A stretch of DNA of 64,000 nucleotides from Streptomyces canus 299MFChir4.1 (GTDB taxonomy: Bacteria; Actinomycetota; Actinomycetes; Streptomycetales; Streptomycetaceae): NCBI RefSeq assembly GCF_000383615.1, contig NZ_KB911598.1, positions 110,857 to 174,856 of the forward strand, written 5' to 3'. Positions 35,426-44,514 of this stretch are shown piece by piece; within the stretch, counting starts at the first letter, position 1; each line of letters opens with the position of its first letter. The notes below the pieces were generated by a model. The model did no database searches, was not told the DNA's origin, and saw only the letters and a list, made by a program, of their open reading frames with translations. The translations under genes and the position numbers were made by a program.

Positions 35426-36544
35426 TCAGGCCGCGACGAGCTCCTGCTCGCGGTCCGGGATTTTGACCGCGGGCTTCTTGTTCGGCAGCGAGAGCCGGAA
35501 GACCTTGTGCCACGCGGAGAACACCTGCTTGGGCAGCGACCCGGTGACGTACTCCAGCTCGTACTTCTCGAACAGTGCGCGCACCTTCACCGCGACCTCG
35601 GCGTACCGGTTGCTCGGCAGGTCCGGAAACAGGTGGTGCTCGATCTGGTGCGAGAGGTTGCCGGTCATGAAGTGCATGGCCTTGCTGCCGCTGATGTTCG
35701 CGGAGCCCATCATCTGACGCAGATACCACTGGCCGCGCGTCTCGCCCTTGATCGACCGGCGCTCGAAGACCTGCACGCCCTCGGGGAAGTGCCCGCACAT
35801 GATCACCGAGTGGGACCAGATGTTGCGGACCAGGTTCGCGGTGAAGGTGGCGGCGAGCGTGGGGAGGAACGAGGGGCCGGACAGCAGCGGGTGGATCACG
35901 TAGTCCTTGAGGACCTGCTTGCGGATCTTGCGGCCGACGGCCTTGGCCCGCGCGCGGAACTCCGGGTTCTTGCGGCGGCGCTTGTTCAGGTTCTTGCCGA
36001 GCTCCAGGTCGTACGCCGCGATGCCGTACTCGAAGAAGCAGGCGTTGAGGAAGTTCCACAGCGGCTGGCCGAGGTGGAACGGGTGCCACTTCTGGTCCTC
36101 GTCCACGCGCATGATGCCGTAGCCGAGGTCGTTGTCCTTGCCGATCACGTTGGTGTAGGTGTGGTGCAGCTCGTTGTGCGAGTGCTTCCACTGGTCGGCC
36201 GGTGAGACGTGGTCCCATTCCCAGGTGGTGGAGTGGATCTTCGGGTCCCGCATCCAGTCCCACTGGCCGTGCAGGATGTTGTGGCCGATCTCCATGTTGT
36301 CCATGATCTTCGCCACGGACAGTCCGGCGGTGCCGATCAGCCATGCGGGCGGGAAGATCGAGAACAGCAGTACGCCCCTGCTGACCAGTTCGAGCGTGCG
36401 CTGCGCCGAGATGACCTTGCGGATGTAGGCGGCGTCTTTCTCGCCGCGGCCGGCGATCACCTCGTCGCGGATCGCGTCGAGTTCGCGGCCGAGTTCCTCG
36501 ATCTGCTGCGTGCTCAGGTGGGCGGTGGGGTCGATGGCGGTCAA
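35426..36544 (-). CDS. Membrane fatty acid (acyl-CoA) desaturase
   Basis: 372 residues. All three histidine boxes of membrane di-iron desaturases are present: HNILHGQ (residues about 88-94), HNELHHTY and HQIEHHLFP, plus a further GHFPEG. Hydrophobic stretches (LLFSIFPPAWLIGTAGLSVA and others) place it in the membrane. It introduces a double bond into acyl chains using electrons from the ferredoxin-type reductase encoded 7 bp upstream. The two genes form an operon opposite the PucR-type regulator and may adjust membrane fluidity. Confidence 0.93.
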   Translation of the reverse strand: MTAIDPTAHLSTQQIEELGRELDAIRDEVIAGRGEKDAAYIRKVISAQRTLELVSRGVLLFSIFPPAWLIGTAGLSVAKIMDNMEIGHNILHGQWDWMRDPKIHSTTWEWDHVSPADQWKHSHNELHHTYTNVIGKDNDLGYGIMRVDEDQKWHPFHLGQPLWNFLNACFFEYGIAAYDLELGKNLNKRRRKNPEFRARAKAVGRKIRKQVLKDYVIHPLLSGPSFLPTLAATFTANLVRNIWSHSVIMCGHFPEGVQVFERRSIKGETRGQWYLRQMMGSANISGSKAMHFMTGNLSHQIEHHLFPDLPSNRYAEVAVKVRALFEKYELEYVTGSLPKQVFSAWHKVFRLSLPNKKPAVKIPDREQELVAA

Positions 36545-36551
36545 GGTGCTC

Positions 36552-37607
36552 CTACCGTTCGATGTCGCAGGGGCCCGCCGCGGCGGACACGCAGGTCTGG
36601 ATGAGGACGCCCGGCTCGGCCTCGGTGATCTCGCCGGTGCGCAGGTCGCGGACGGCGCCCGCCTTGAGCGGGGTGACGCAGCCGAAGCAGATGCCCATGC
36701 GGCACCCGGAGGGCATGAGCACGCCGGCCTCCTCGCCGACGTCCAGCAACGGCGTGGCGCCGTCCGCGTCGACGGTCTTGCCGGTGGTGCTGAACGTGAC
36801 CTCGCCGCCGTCGCCGGCGGCGACGATGCTCGGGCGGAAGCGTTCGGTGTGCAGGCGCTCCGGGATGCCGTGGTCGCTCCAGTGCTTTTCGGCGGCGTCG
36901 AGCAGGCCCGCGGGCCCGCAGGCCCAGGTCTCGCGCTCGGCCCAGTCGGGCACCAGTTCGTCGAGACGGGCGATGTCGAGCATGCCGTCCGTGTCGGTGT
37001 GCACCTCGGTCAGACGCAGCTTCTTGTCCGCGACCAGCTCGTGCAGATCGCTGCGGAAGATCACGTCGTGCGGCTGCGGCGCGGAGTGGACCATGACGAC
37101 GTCGTCGAACTCGGTGTCGCGCAGCATGCCCATCACCGGCGTGATGCCACTGCCGGCCGTCAGGTAGAGCACCTTGGCGGGCTTGGTCTGCGGCAGCACG
37201 AAGTCACCGGTCGCCTGATCCAGCTGGATCAGCGTGCCCGGTTTCGCTCTGCGGACCAGGTGGTTGCTGACCTTGCCGTCCGGGATCGCCTTCACGGTGA
37301 TCGTGACGCGGCCGTCCTGGCGGTTGGTCGGCGAGGTGATGGAGTAGGCACGCCACAGACGCACCCCGTCGACGTCCACCCCGATCCGCACGTACTGACC
37401 GGCCGTGTGGCCGCGCCAGCCCCGTCCCGGCCTGATCACGATGGTCGCGGCGTCACCCGTCTCGGGGTGGACGGCCTCGATGCGCCCCCGGAGGTCAGCG
37501 CCCGCTCGCAGCGGGCTGACCAGGTCGAGGTAGTCCGACGGCAGCAGCGGCGTCGTGACCATCTCCAGCAGTTTCCACGCCCTGCCGCGCAGGGCCACAC
37601 TCGTCAT
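36552..37607 (-). CDS. Ferredoxin reductase with C-terminal 2Fe-2S domain
   Basis: 351 residues from ATG 37607. FAD-binding domain (RPGRGWRGHTAGQYVRIGVD, RAYSITSPTNRQDG), NADPH domain (VLYLTAGSGITPVMGMLRDT, WACGPAGLLDAAE), and a plant-type ferredoxin domain with the cluster cysteines in PSGCRMGICFGC and a later VLIQTCVSA. Its architecture matches electron-transfer partners of acyl desaturases, and the desaturase gene follows after 7 bp. The open frame continues upstream to 38255 but that part is a shadow of the divergent regulator. Confidence 0.92.
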   Translation of the reverse strand: MTSVALRGRAWKLLEMVTTPLLPSDYLDLVSPLRAGADLRGRIEAVHPETGDAATIVIRPGRGWRGHTAGQYVRIGVDVDGVRLWRAYSITSPTNRQDGRVTITVKAIPDGKVSNHLVRRAKPGTLIQLDQATGDFVLPQTKPAKVLYLTAGSGITPVMGMLRDTEFDDVVMVHSAPQPHDVIFRSDLHELVADKKLRLTEVHTDTDGMLDIARLDELVPDWAERETWACGPAGLLDAAEKHWSDHGIPERLHTERFRPSIVAAGDGGEVTFSTTGKTVDADGATPLLDVGEEAGVLMPSGCRMGICFGCVTPLKAGAVRDLRTGEITEAEPGVLIQTCVSAAAGPCDIER

Positions 37608-37627
37608 GACTCCAGCTTGCTGTGCCT

Positions 37628-37659
37628 CAGGGCGTAAAGTCCTGACCGCAGGACGTAAA
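37628..37659. promoter_or_regulatory. Direct-repeat candidate operator between reductase and PucR genes
   Basis: CAGGGCGTAAA (37628-37638) and CAGGACGTAAA (37649-37659) differ at one base and are spaced 21 bp apart, two helical turns, in the 87-bp divergent promoter region. This is the layout expected for a dimeric regulator binding one DNA face, most simply the PucR-type protein encoded at 37695. Confidence 0.55.
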
Positions 37660-37694
37660 TCTGGTCGGCTGAATTGTTCGCAGGGAACAAAACC

Positions 37695-38834
37695 ATGAGC
37701 CATGCAATCCAGAGGGCCAGCGAACTGGCCCTGGACGAGACGACGGTCACTGTCCTTCGGACCTCGCTGAAGGCCACCGCGGACGAGATCGTCCAGGCGA
37801 TCATCGACGAGGTCCCTCCCTACGCCAATGCCCTGTCGGGTCGTATGGGCGGCACCATCCGCCGGGCCGTGCGTACCGCCCTGGGGCACTACCTGGACCT
37901 GGCGAGCGGGACCGCCACGGGCGGTGACGCCGGTGACGCGGCTTATGAGCTGGGTCGCGGCGAGGTGCGTGACGGCCGTTCGATGGACGCCCTGCTCAGC
38001 GCCTACCGCGTCGGTGCCCGCGTGGCCTGGCGATGCCTGGCGGCGGGTGCCGTACCCGCGGGTCTGCCCGCCGCCGAGGTCGCCAAGTTCGCCGAGCTGA
38101 CCTTCGCGTACATCGATGAGCTCTCCGCCGCGAGCGCCGCGGGCCACGCCGACGAACTGGCCGCCCAGGGCCGGGCCCACGAGCGCCACCTGGAACACCT
38201 GGCCCGCGACCTTCTCGCCGGCGCGAGCCCGGATGTACTGCTGGTCTCCGCGCAACGGGCCGGATGGCAGCCTCCTGTCTCGCTGACCGCGGTCCTGCTG
38301 CCCGCCGCCCAGGCCCGGCCCGCCTACCGCACGCTCGACCCGACCACCCTCGTCGTCGACGATCAGCCGGACGCCACCGGCGTGCTGCTCGTCCCCGACG
38401 CCGACCGCTCACATCTGTTGCGGCAGCTGACCGACCGCAGCGCCGTGGTCGGCCCGGCCCGGCCATGGACGCGTGCGTCCGCCTCGTACGCCCGAGCCGC
38501 CCGCGCGCGCTCCCTCTCCGCCGACATCCGCGACACGGAGGACCACCTGCCCCAGCTGGTGCTGAGCGCCGACGTGGACGCGTTCGCCGACCTGCGTGCC
38601 CGAGCGCTCGCACCGTTGCGGACCTTGCCGGTCGCGACCGCACGGCGGCTGGAGGAGACGTTGCGGGCGTGGCTGTTGCACCAGGGCAGGCGGGAGGAGG
38701 TGGCGGCGGCGCTGTTCGTCCATCCCCAGACGGTCCGGTACCGGATGTCGCAGCTGAGGGAGCTGTTTCCGGATCTCGCATCGCCGGACCGGGTCCTTGA
38801 ACTGACCCTGGCGGTCGGTCTTGGGGGCAGCTGA
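37695..38834 (+). CDS. PucR-family helix-turn-helix regulator
   Basis: 379 residues from ATG 37695. The C-terminal HTH_30 is clear: ETLRAWLLHQGRREEVAAAL, FVHPQTVRYRMSQLRELFPD, PDRVLELTLAVGL. The N-terminal half is helical (RsbR/GGDEF-like region with GRMGGTIRRAVRTALGHYL and AYRVGARVAWRCL), typical of streptomycete regulators next to desaturase-reductase pairs. It is divergent from them with two candidate direct repeats between, so it is probably their regulator. The signal is unknown. Confidence 0.88.
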   Translation: MSHAIQRASELALDETTVTVLRTSLKATADEIVQAIIDEVPPYANALSGRMGGTIRRAVRTALGHYLDLASGTATGGDAGDAAYELGRGEVRDGRSMDALLSAYRVGARVAWRCLAAGAVPAGLPAAEVAKFAELTFAYIDELSAASAAGHADELAAQGRAHERHLEHLARDLLAGASPDVLLVSAQRAGWQPPVSLTAVLLPAAQARPAYRTLDPTTLVVDDQPDATGVLLVPDADRSHLLRQLTDRSAVVGPARPWTRASASYARAARARSLSADIRDTEDHLPQLVLSADVDAFADLRARALAPLRTLPVATARRLEETLRAWLLHQGRREEVAAALFVHPQTVRYRMSQLRELFPDLASPDRVLELTLAVGLGGS

Positions 38835-39195
38835 CCCATACCTCGACCGTCCGCAACCGCGTCCGCGAGCTCGCTGCCCCTCGGTGTCGGTAATAGAGGG
38901 CTGTTGGGCGGCGTGGAGCCGGCCGCAGTACGGCGACGCCTGCGTGCTCCTGGGCGAGATCGGCGGACGGGGAGGCGATGCCCGCACCGGTGGAGACGAG
39001 TTGGTCGTCGCGGGTTGCCGGTCGTCGGACCAGCCACCGGGGCTGGGCACCGGAGCGCTCGCTTCACGTCGGGTCCCACGTGCTGTCGGCCGTACCCGAC
39101 CGACGGGTTAGGTACCGGCGATCACGGGGCAGGACGTCGTAACCCACGCAGCGCAGATCTCCCTTTCGCACCTCCTTTGACGAGAGATACAGGAC
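38835..39195. other. 361-bp gap before the transhydrogenase genes
   Basis: No coding region is supported. The region should contain the pntAB promoter; I could not identify confident -35/-10 elements. Confidence 0.4.
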
Positions 39196-40752
39196 ATGTC
39201 TGCTGAAGAAAGCGCGCACCATCCTCCTCACCGCGTCGGCGTCGTCGCCGAGTCCGTCTCCGGAGAGACACGGGTCGCGGCGACCCCGGCGACGGCACGG
39301 CTGCTGCTCGGCCTCGGCTACGAGGTCGTCGTCGAGTCCGGGGCCGGCGAGGCCTCGGGCTTCGACGACCAGGCGTACGCCGACGTCGGCGCGCGGATCG
39401 CCGAGGCATGGGAGGCGGACGTCGTCCTGAAGGTGAACGCCCCCACCGAGGCCGAGATCCGCCGGTTGCGGAGGGGCGCGGTCGTGGTCGCCCTGCTGGC
39501 CCCGGCACAGGATCCCGAGTTGCTCCAGGCGCTCGCCGATGCCGGGGTGACGGCCCTGGCGCTCGACGCCGTGCCGCGTATCTCGCGGGCCCAGTCGATG
39601 GACGTGCTGTCCTCGATGGCGAACATCGCCGGTTATCGCGCGGTCATCGAGGCCGCGCACGTCTTCGGACGGTTCTTCACCGGTCAGGTCACCGCGGCGG
39701 GCAAGGTGCCGCCGGCGAAGGTGCTGGTGGCCGGCGCGGGCGTGGCCGGTCTCGCGGCGATCGGCGCCGCCTCCAGCCTCGGGGCGATCGTGCGCGCCAC
39801 CGACCCCCGCCCGGAGGTCGCGGACCAGGTGAAGTCGCTGGGCGGCGAGTACCTGCCGGTGAACGCCGTGCAGGAGGCGAGCACCGACGGCTATGCCAAG
39901 GCGACCTCCGCCGACTACGATCGCGCCGCCGCCGAGCTCTACCACGACCAGGCCGGGGACGTGGACATCGTCATCACCACGGCGCTGATCCCGGGGCGGC
40001 CCGCGCCGCGGCTGCTGACGGCCGAGGACGTGGCCGTGATGAGGCCCGGAAGCGTCATCGTCGACATGGCCGCCGCGATGGGCGGCAACGTCGAGGGCAC
40101 TGTGCCGGGCCGGATCGTGGTGACCGACAACGGCGTGACCCTCATCGGCTACACCGACCTCGCCTCCCGGCTTCCGGCCCAGGCCTCGCAGCTGTTCGGC
40201 ACGAACCTGGTGAACCTGCTGAAACTGCTGACCCCTGGCAAGGCCGGGCAGCTGACGATCGACTTCGACGACGTCGTGCAGCGGGCGGTGACCGTGGTGC
40301 GGGAAGGTGAGGTCACCTGGCCGCCGCCCCCCGTCGCGGTCTCGGCCGCACCGGCCGCACCGCCCGCGGCCGCACCCGAGCCGCCCGCACCGAACCAGTC
40401 GGGACTGACGCCCGCCCGGCGCTTCGGCCTCATCGGGCTCGGAATGCTCGCGACGTTCCTGCTGGTGGCCTTCGCTCCGGCCCAACTCGCCGGCAACTTC
40501 ACGGTGTTCGCACTGGCGGTGGTGATCGGCTACTACGTCATCGGCAAGGTGCACCACGCACTGCACACCCCGTTGATGTCGGTGACCAACGCGATCTCCG
40601 GGATCGTCGTGATCGGCGCCCTGCTGCAGATCGGCCACGAGAGCTGGATCGTCACCACGCTGTCCGTCGTGGCGATCCTGCTGACGAGCGTCAACATCTT
40701 CGGAGGTTTCGCCGTCACCCGCCGCATGCTGTCCATGTTCTCGAAAGGCTGA
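39196..40752 (+). CDS. pntA: NAD(P)(+) transhydrogenase (Re/Si-specific) alpha subunit
   Basis: 518 residues, full-length E. coli-type alpha subunit. NAD-binding domain I: RVGVVAESVSGETRVAATPA, KVLVAGAGVAGLAAIGAASS, RATDPRPEVADQVKSLGG, and the mobile loop. After a Pro/Ala linker (residues about 375-405), four C-terminal membrane segments (GLIGLGMLATFLLVAFA, FALAVVIGYYVIGKVHHAL, ISGIVVIGALLQI, VATILLTSVNIFGGF-like). The enzyme couples hydride transfer from NADH to NADP+ with proton entry, supplying NADPH. pntB starts 6 bp after its stop. Confidence 0.95.
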   Translation: MSAEESAHHPPHRVGVVAESVSGETRVAATPATARLLLGLGYEVVVESGAGEASGFDDQAYADVGARIAEAWEADVVLKVNAPTEAEIRRLRRGAVVVALLAPAQDPELLQALADAGVTALALDAVPRISRAQSMDVLSSMANIAGYRAVIEAAHVFGRFFTGQVTAAGKVPPAKVLVAGAGVAGLAAIGAASSLGAIVRATDPRPEVADQVKSLGGEYLPVNAVQEASTDGYAKATSADYDRAAAELYHDQAGDVDIVITTALIPGRPAPRLLTAEDVAVMRPGSVIVDMAAAMGGNVEGTVPGRIVVTDNGVTLIGYTDLASRLPAQASQLFGTNLVNLLKLLTPGKAGQLTIDFDDVVQRAVTVVREGEVTWPPPPVAVSAAPAAPPAAAPEPPAPNQSGLTPARRFGLIGLGMLATFLLVAFAPAQLAGNFTVFALAVVIGYYVIGKVHHALHTPLMSVTNAISGIVVIGALLQIGHESWIVTTLSVVAILLTSVNIFGGFAVTRRMLSMFSKG

Positions 40753-40758
40753 GTCGAG

Positions 40759-42225
40759 ATGACTTCATTGACGGCTTCCCACGCGGCCGACCTGGTCGCC
40801 GCCCTGCTGTTCATCCTCAGCCTGGCCGGTCTGTCCCAGCACCGCACCTCCCGTGCCGGCGTCGTCTACGGCATCGCCGGCATGGCCCTCGCCCTGGTGG
40901 CCACCGTAGTCGTCGCGTCGCGCAGCATCAGCGCCGGAGCGGTCGCGCTGATCGTGCTGGCGATGGCGCTCGGTGCGGCGCTGGGCCTGTGGCGGGCCCG
41001 GCGCGTCGAGATGACGCAGATGCCCGAACTCATCGCCGTCCTGCACAGCTTCGTCGGCCTGGCCGCGGTGCTGGTGGGCTGGAACAGCTACCTGGAGGTG
41101 GAGTCCCACGGCGCGGCGCAGGACCGGATCGGTGCCGACCTGCTGGGCATCCACCACGCCGAGGTGTTCATCGGCCTCTTCATCGGCGCGGTCACCTTCA
41201 CCGGCTCGATCGTCGCGTTGCTGAAGCTGTCGGCGCGCATCAAGTCCCGGCCGCTGATGCTGCCGGGCAAGAACGCCCTGAACGTCGGGGCGCTCGTGGC
41301 GTTCGTCGCGCTGACCGTGTGGTTCACGATCAGTCCCAGCCTGCCCCTGATGATCATGGTGACCGTGCTGGCCATGGCGCTCGGCTGGCACCTGGTCGCT
41401 TCCATCGGCGGCGGCGACATGCCCGTCGTCGTCTCCATGCTGAACAGCTACTCGGGCTGGGCGGCGGCCGCGGCCGGGTTCCTTCTCGACAACAACCTGC
41501 TCATCGTCACCGGCGCGCTGGTGGGCTCCTCCGGCGCCTACCTGTCGTACATCATGTGCAAGGCGATGAACCGTTCCTTCCTCTCCGTCATCGCGGGCGG
41601 TTTCGGTATCGAGGCGCCGTCCGGCGGCGCGGAGGAGCAGGGGGAGCACCGTGAGGTGCGGGCCGCGGAGGTGGCCGAGATGCTCGCTCAGGCCCGCTCG
41701 GTGATCATCGCTCCCGGCTACGGCATGGCCGTCGCGCAGGCCCAGCATCCCGTAGCGGAGCTGACGCGGCAGTTGCGCGGGCGGGGCGTCGAGGTTCGCT
41801 TCGGAGTCCATCCCGTCGCCGGGCGCCTGCCCGGTCATATGAACGTACTGCTGGCCGAGGCGAAGGTGCCCTACGACATCGTCCTGGAGATGGACGAGAT
41901 CAACGACGACTTCGGCGGCACCTCGGTCGTGCTGGTCATCGGCGCGAACGACACCGTCAATCCGGCCGCGACCGATGACCCGGCGAGCCCGATCGCCGGG
42001 ATGCCGGTGCTGCGGGTCTGGGAGGCCGAGCAGGTCGTCGTCTTCAAGCGCTCCATGGCCTCCGGTTACGCGGGTGTGCAGAACCCCCTGTTCTTCCGGG
42101 AGAACAGCGGCATGCTGTTCGGCGACGCCAAACAGAGCGTGGAGGAGATCCTGCGCGTACTGGAGTCCGACAGCCGACGCGACGCGGCGCCGACGGTACG
42201 GCAGCCGAAGGTGTCCAGTCGCTGA
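40759..42225 (+). CDS. pntB: NAD(P)(+) transhydrogenase (Re/Si-specific) beta subunit
   Basis: 488 residues. The N-terminal half has about nine membrane helices (ADLVAALLFILSLAGLSQH, MPELIAVLHSFVGLAAVLVG, VVVSMLNSYSGWAAAAAGFL), with the proton-channel His in SIHHAEVFIG-like IHHAEVFIGLFIGAVTF. The C-terminal domain III binds NADP(H): SVIIAPGYGMAVAQAQHPVA, VRFGVHPVAGRLPGHMNVLL, and MASGYAGVQNPLFF. It works with pntA as a membrane complex. A hairpin terminator lies 55 bp after its stop. Confidence 0.95.
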   Translation: MTSLTASHAADLVAALLFILSLAGLSQHRTSRAGVVYGIAGMALALVATVVVASRSISAGAVALIVLAMALGAALGLWRARRVEMTQMPELIAVLHSFVGLAAVLVGWNSYLEVESHGAAQDRIGADLLGIHHAEVFIGLFIGAVTFTGSIVALLKLSARIKSRPLMLPGKNALNVGALVAFVALTVWFTISPSLPLMIMVTVLAMALGWHLVASIGGGDMPVVVSMLNSYSGWAAAAAGFLLDNNLLIVTGALVGSSGAYLSYIMCKAMNRSFLSVIAGGFGIEAPSGGAEEQGEHREVRAAEVAEMLAQARSVIIAPGYGMAVAQAQHPVAELTRQLRGRGVEVRFGVHPVAGRLPGHMNVLLAEAKVPYDIVLEMDEINDDFGGTSVVLVIGANDTVNPAATDDPASPIAGMPVLRVWEAEQVVVFKRSMASGYAGVQNPLFFRENSGMLFGDAKQSVEEILRVLESDSRRDAAPTVRQPKVSSR

Positions 42226-42279
42226 CGGGCGATTCCTCGCGTTCACAGAAGCGCGGAGGTGCGGGAAACCGGCCGGGGA

Positions 42280-42303
42280 GGCCCGGTGCTTCAGGACCGG
42301 GCC
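42280..42303 (+). terminator. Terminator between pntB and the WhiB-like gene
   Basis: GGCCCGGT (42280-42287), eight-base loop, ACCGGGCC (42296-42303): a perfect 8-bp stem between two convergent genes, able to serve both. Confidence 0.7.
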
Positions 42304-42352
42304 CTGCGGTACCGCCCTTGCCGGTGCCCGCACCTCACGCTCGCGACCCCGC

Positions 42353-42631
42353 TCAGGCGGATCCAGACGTTCGTTCACTGAGGAGGGCGCCGCGGATCGC
42401 TCTACGCTGGCTCGCGGTCGTATCGCCCCAGACGCCGTCCGTCTCACCGTGGCGGACGGCCCAGTCACGGCAGGCCACCAGTACCGGGCACCGGCGGCAC
42501 ACGGCCCGGGCGGGCGCCGTCGCGGTGTCCGTCTCCACCAGAGGGAAGAACAGTTCGGGATCCTCGCCGACGCACAGCGCCCGGAGACGCCAGGCGTAAC
42601 GACGACTGTCGATCGAGGGTGTACGAGCCAT
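42353..42631 (-). CDS. WhiB-like iron-sulfur transcription factor
   Basis: 92 residues from ATG 42631, preceded by GGAGGTG. The four cluster cysteines are C20, C45, C48 and C54 (ALCVGEDPELFF, AVCRRCPVLVACRDWA), followed by the beta-turn motif GVWGDTTASQRRA, in which the usual GVWGG has Asp for the second Gly. Wbl proteins carry a redox- or NO-sensitive [4Fe-4S] cluster and bind sigma factor region 4. The basic C-terminal tail is short. It neighbours transhydrogenase and stress genes, consistent with a redox role. Confidence 0.92.
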   Translation of the reverse strand: MARTPSIDSRRYAWRLRALCVGEDPELFFPLVETDTATAPARAVCRRCPVLVACRDWAVRHGETDGVWGDTTASQRRAIRGALLSERTSGSA

Positions 42632-42902
42632 ACCGCACCTCCACGGTCCGTCCAGGGCACAGGTGTGAACGCGGCTTGAGAGCCACGGTCCCGGCAGAGG
42701 TGTACAGCATGTTATGCCTCTCGACCGGAAGAAGGCCATAGCGGACCGACGAAGAGCAGACCCCCGTATTCCCGGGAGGACACCGACTGCAACTACATCT
42801 CGGAACTGGTCCGAATTCCCGCGAGAGGAGGAGAGAAACCAGGGAAATCCGCTGTGTGTTCTTGCATTCGCCGGGCACGAGGAGCGACGGAGGTTGATAA
42901 CT

Positions 42903-43073
42903 ATGGTTCCCCTGCTTGTCGTTCTTCTGCTGGCTCTGATCCTCTTCGGCGCGGGTTTCGCGCTGAAGGCACTGTGGTGGCTCGCCGTCATCGTGCTGGT
43001 CGTCTGGCTGCTGGGCTTCGTCATGCGCTCCGCCGACACAGGCGGCCGCAAGGGACGCTGGTATCGCTGGTAA
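42903..43073 (+). CDS. Small hydrophobic membrane protein
   Basis: 56 residues: two closely spaced hydrophobic segments (MVPLLVVLLLALILFGAGFA, LWWLAVIVLVVWLLGFVMRS) and a basic tail ending GRWYRW. This matches the conserved streptomycete 'hydrophobic protein' family of unknown function, often near stress genes. GGAGG lies 14 bp before the ATG. A 19-bp hairpin terminates it. Confidence 0.85.
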   Translation: MVPLLVVLLLALILFGAGFALKALWWLAVIVLVVWLLGFVMRSADTGGRKGRWYRW

Positions 43074-43088
43074 TCCGCCAAGCAACAG

Positions 43089-43130
43089 CATGTCTGTGGG
43101 CCCCTGAAGCCTCAGGGGCCCACAGACATG
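43089..43130. terminator. Bidirectional terminator, perfect 19-bp stem
   Basis: CATGTCTGTGGGCCCCTGA (43089-43107), loop AGCC, TCAGGGGCCCACAGACATG (43112-43130). It lies between the convergent small membrane protein and hemerythrin genes and can stop both transcripts. Confidence 0.88.
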
Positions 43131-43163
43131 TTCCGGATCAGGGGAGGTGGCTACGGAATGCGG

Positions 43164-43655
43164 TCAGGAACCGACGATGCGGCGCACATTGTCGACAGCG
43201 CCGCAGCCTGCCTTCAGCTGACGCTCGCGCTCTGCCATGAACGCCTCGCCCAGTTCCTCGCGGCGCTCCATGGCCACATTCTCGCGCGCTCCGTTCAGGA
43301 TGGTGCGCTCCTCCTCGTCGGCGTGATGCGTGACCGCCTGCACGAGTTCTTCGAGCTTCTCGTCCCACTCCTCGGAGCCGACCTCTTCGACTTCCAGGAG
43401 TTCCAGGAGTGCCTTGTTGCCCTCCTCGTGCTCCTCCTCGCCGTGTTCCACCTCATCGTCGTCAATCTTCTTGTAGCGCTTCAGGGCGGGATACACCTTC
43501 GCCTCTTCCGCCAGGGCGTGGGCGATCAGCAGATCGGAGAATTCCCGAAGGGCTGCGGCCCGGTCGGCTTCGACGCTGCGCATCAGGTGAAAGAGATCCT
43601 CCATCTTCCTGTGGTCCTGGAGAATGAGTTCAACCACGTCTCGTGTCTGCGCCAT
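43164..43655 (-). CDS. Hemerythrin HHE-domain protein
   Basis: 163 residues from ATG 43655 (in-frame GTG/ATG at 43670 and 43667 would add four or five residues). The iron ligands are seen in LQDHRKMEDLFHLM, LIAHALAEEAKVYPAL, and EHGEEEHEEGNKALLE, with a late HHADEEERTIL. The pattern is the two-repeat HHE cation-binding helix bundle. Such proteins bind oxygen, NO or iron and are linked to oxidative stress responses. It is monocistronic with a strong terminator. Confidence 0.9.
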   Translation of the reverse strand: MAQTRDVVELILQDHRKMEDLFHLMRSVEADRAAALREFSDLLIAHALAEEAKVYPALKRYKKIDDDEVEHGEEEHEEGNKALLELLEVEEVGSEEWDEKLEELVQAVTHHADEEERTILNGARENVAMERREELGEAFMAERERQLKAGCGAVDNVRRIVGS

Positions 43656-43745
43656 GGGGGTAGGCATCACTTTCGTGCGGGGGACCTTGCAGGAATCCAG
43701 CTACCCCGTTCTGCGGTGTTCAGCAGCACAACCTGATTCGCGGGA

Positions 43746-44510
43746 TCAGCGCTGCGGTGCCTCGCTGGGCTGGGTACGTGCCGCTCTCCAGGCCGGGTAC
43801 AGCCCCGCCAGTAGGCCGGCCGCCGGGCCGACCACGGGGGCCGCTACGACCGTGGCAGGGTCTACGACCGGGGTCCAGTCCCGTACGACGGCGACGGTGA
43901 CAACAGCGGGCGTGGTGTCGGCGATGCCGACGGCGCCAATCACCAGCCACTTTCCCGCGAGGAGAAGGAAGAGCTGGTCGAGTTGGGAGGTGACGTCTGT
44001 CGGGAGCATCCTGGGGTCGGGGGGCGGGAGGGCCTTCAGGTACTCGGGATGGTCGGGGCGCAGCACGGTGGGGGCTTCGGCGGCGATCTGGACGGCGGCG
44101 CCGATGTCGGTGGCGATGAGCACATTCGAGCCGTCGGCGGGTGGTCCCCACAGGGCCTCGGCGGGGGTGCGGGGGACCATCACGGAGAGCAGGAAGGCGG
44201 CCTCGCGGCTGACGTCGGAGAGGATGCGGATCACGGTGAAGGGCTCGCCGCCGATGACGGCGACGGGCTGTTTCGTCCGGGACGGACAGCCGTCGTAGAG
44301 GCGGCCCTGGGCGAGGGTGGGGACGGTGGCCCGAAGAGGACCGGGCGAGGCGGCGACGACGTCGATCTGCAGGCCCTCGGTGCTGTCGCCGACGGGGGCG
44401 GCGGCGACATCCGGCTCTCATTCGGAGCCCACGTCGTTCCAGTAGACCCCGGCGTGCGGCACGCCGTTGAGCCTTCCGACGCGGGCGTCGCCATCGGCGG
44501 GGAAGGCCCG
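43746..44510 (-). pseudogene. MacB/FtsX-type ABC permease, internally deleted
   Basis: Minus-strand pieces: GVPHAGVYWNDVGSE then a stop near 44420; GLQIDVVAASPGPLRATVPT and AVIGGEPFTVIRILSDVSRE; LDQLFLLLAGKWLVIGAVGI directly followed by PAVVTVAVVRDWTPVVDPAT and GPAAGLLAGLYPAWRAARTQ. The segment that normally carries GEIGLRRALGA and the second membrane helix is deleted. This was the periplasmic domain and C-terminus of a macrolide-exporter-type permease. The 5' end is fused to a HEAT-repeat fragment. Confidence 0.7.
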
Positions 44511-44514
44511 GCGA

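Noticed and set aside
36552..38255. 567-residue version of the ferredoxin reductase
   Set aside because: The first 216 residues are antisense to the PucR-type gene; ATG 37607 gives the normal family length.
40765..42660. 631-residue open frame on the minus strand
   Set aside because: Exact antisense shadow of pntB and its downstream region; composition rich in His/Asp/Arg/Gln with no family likeness.
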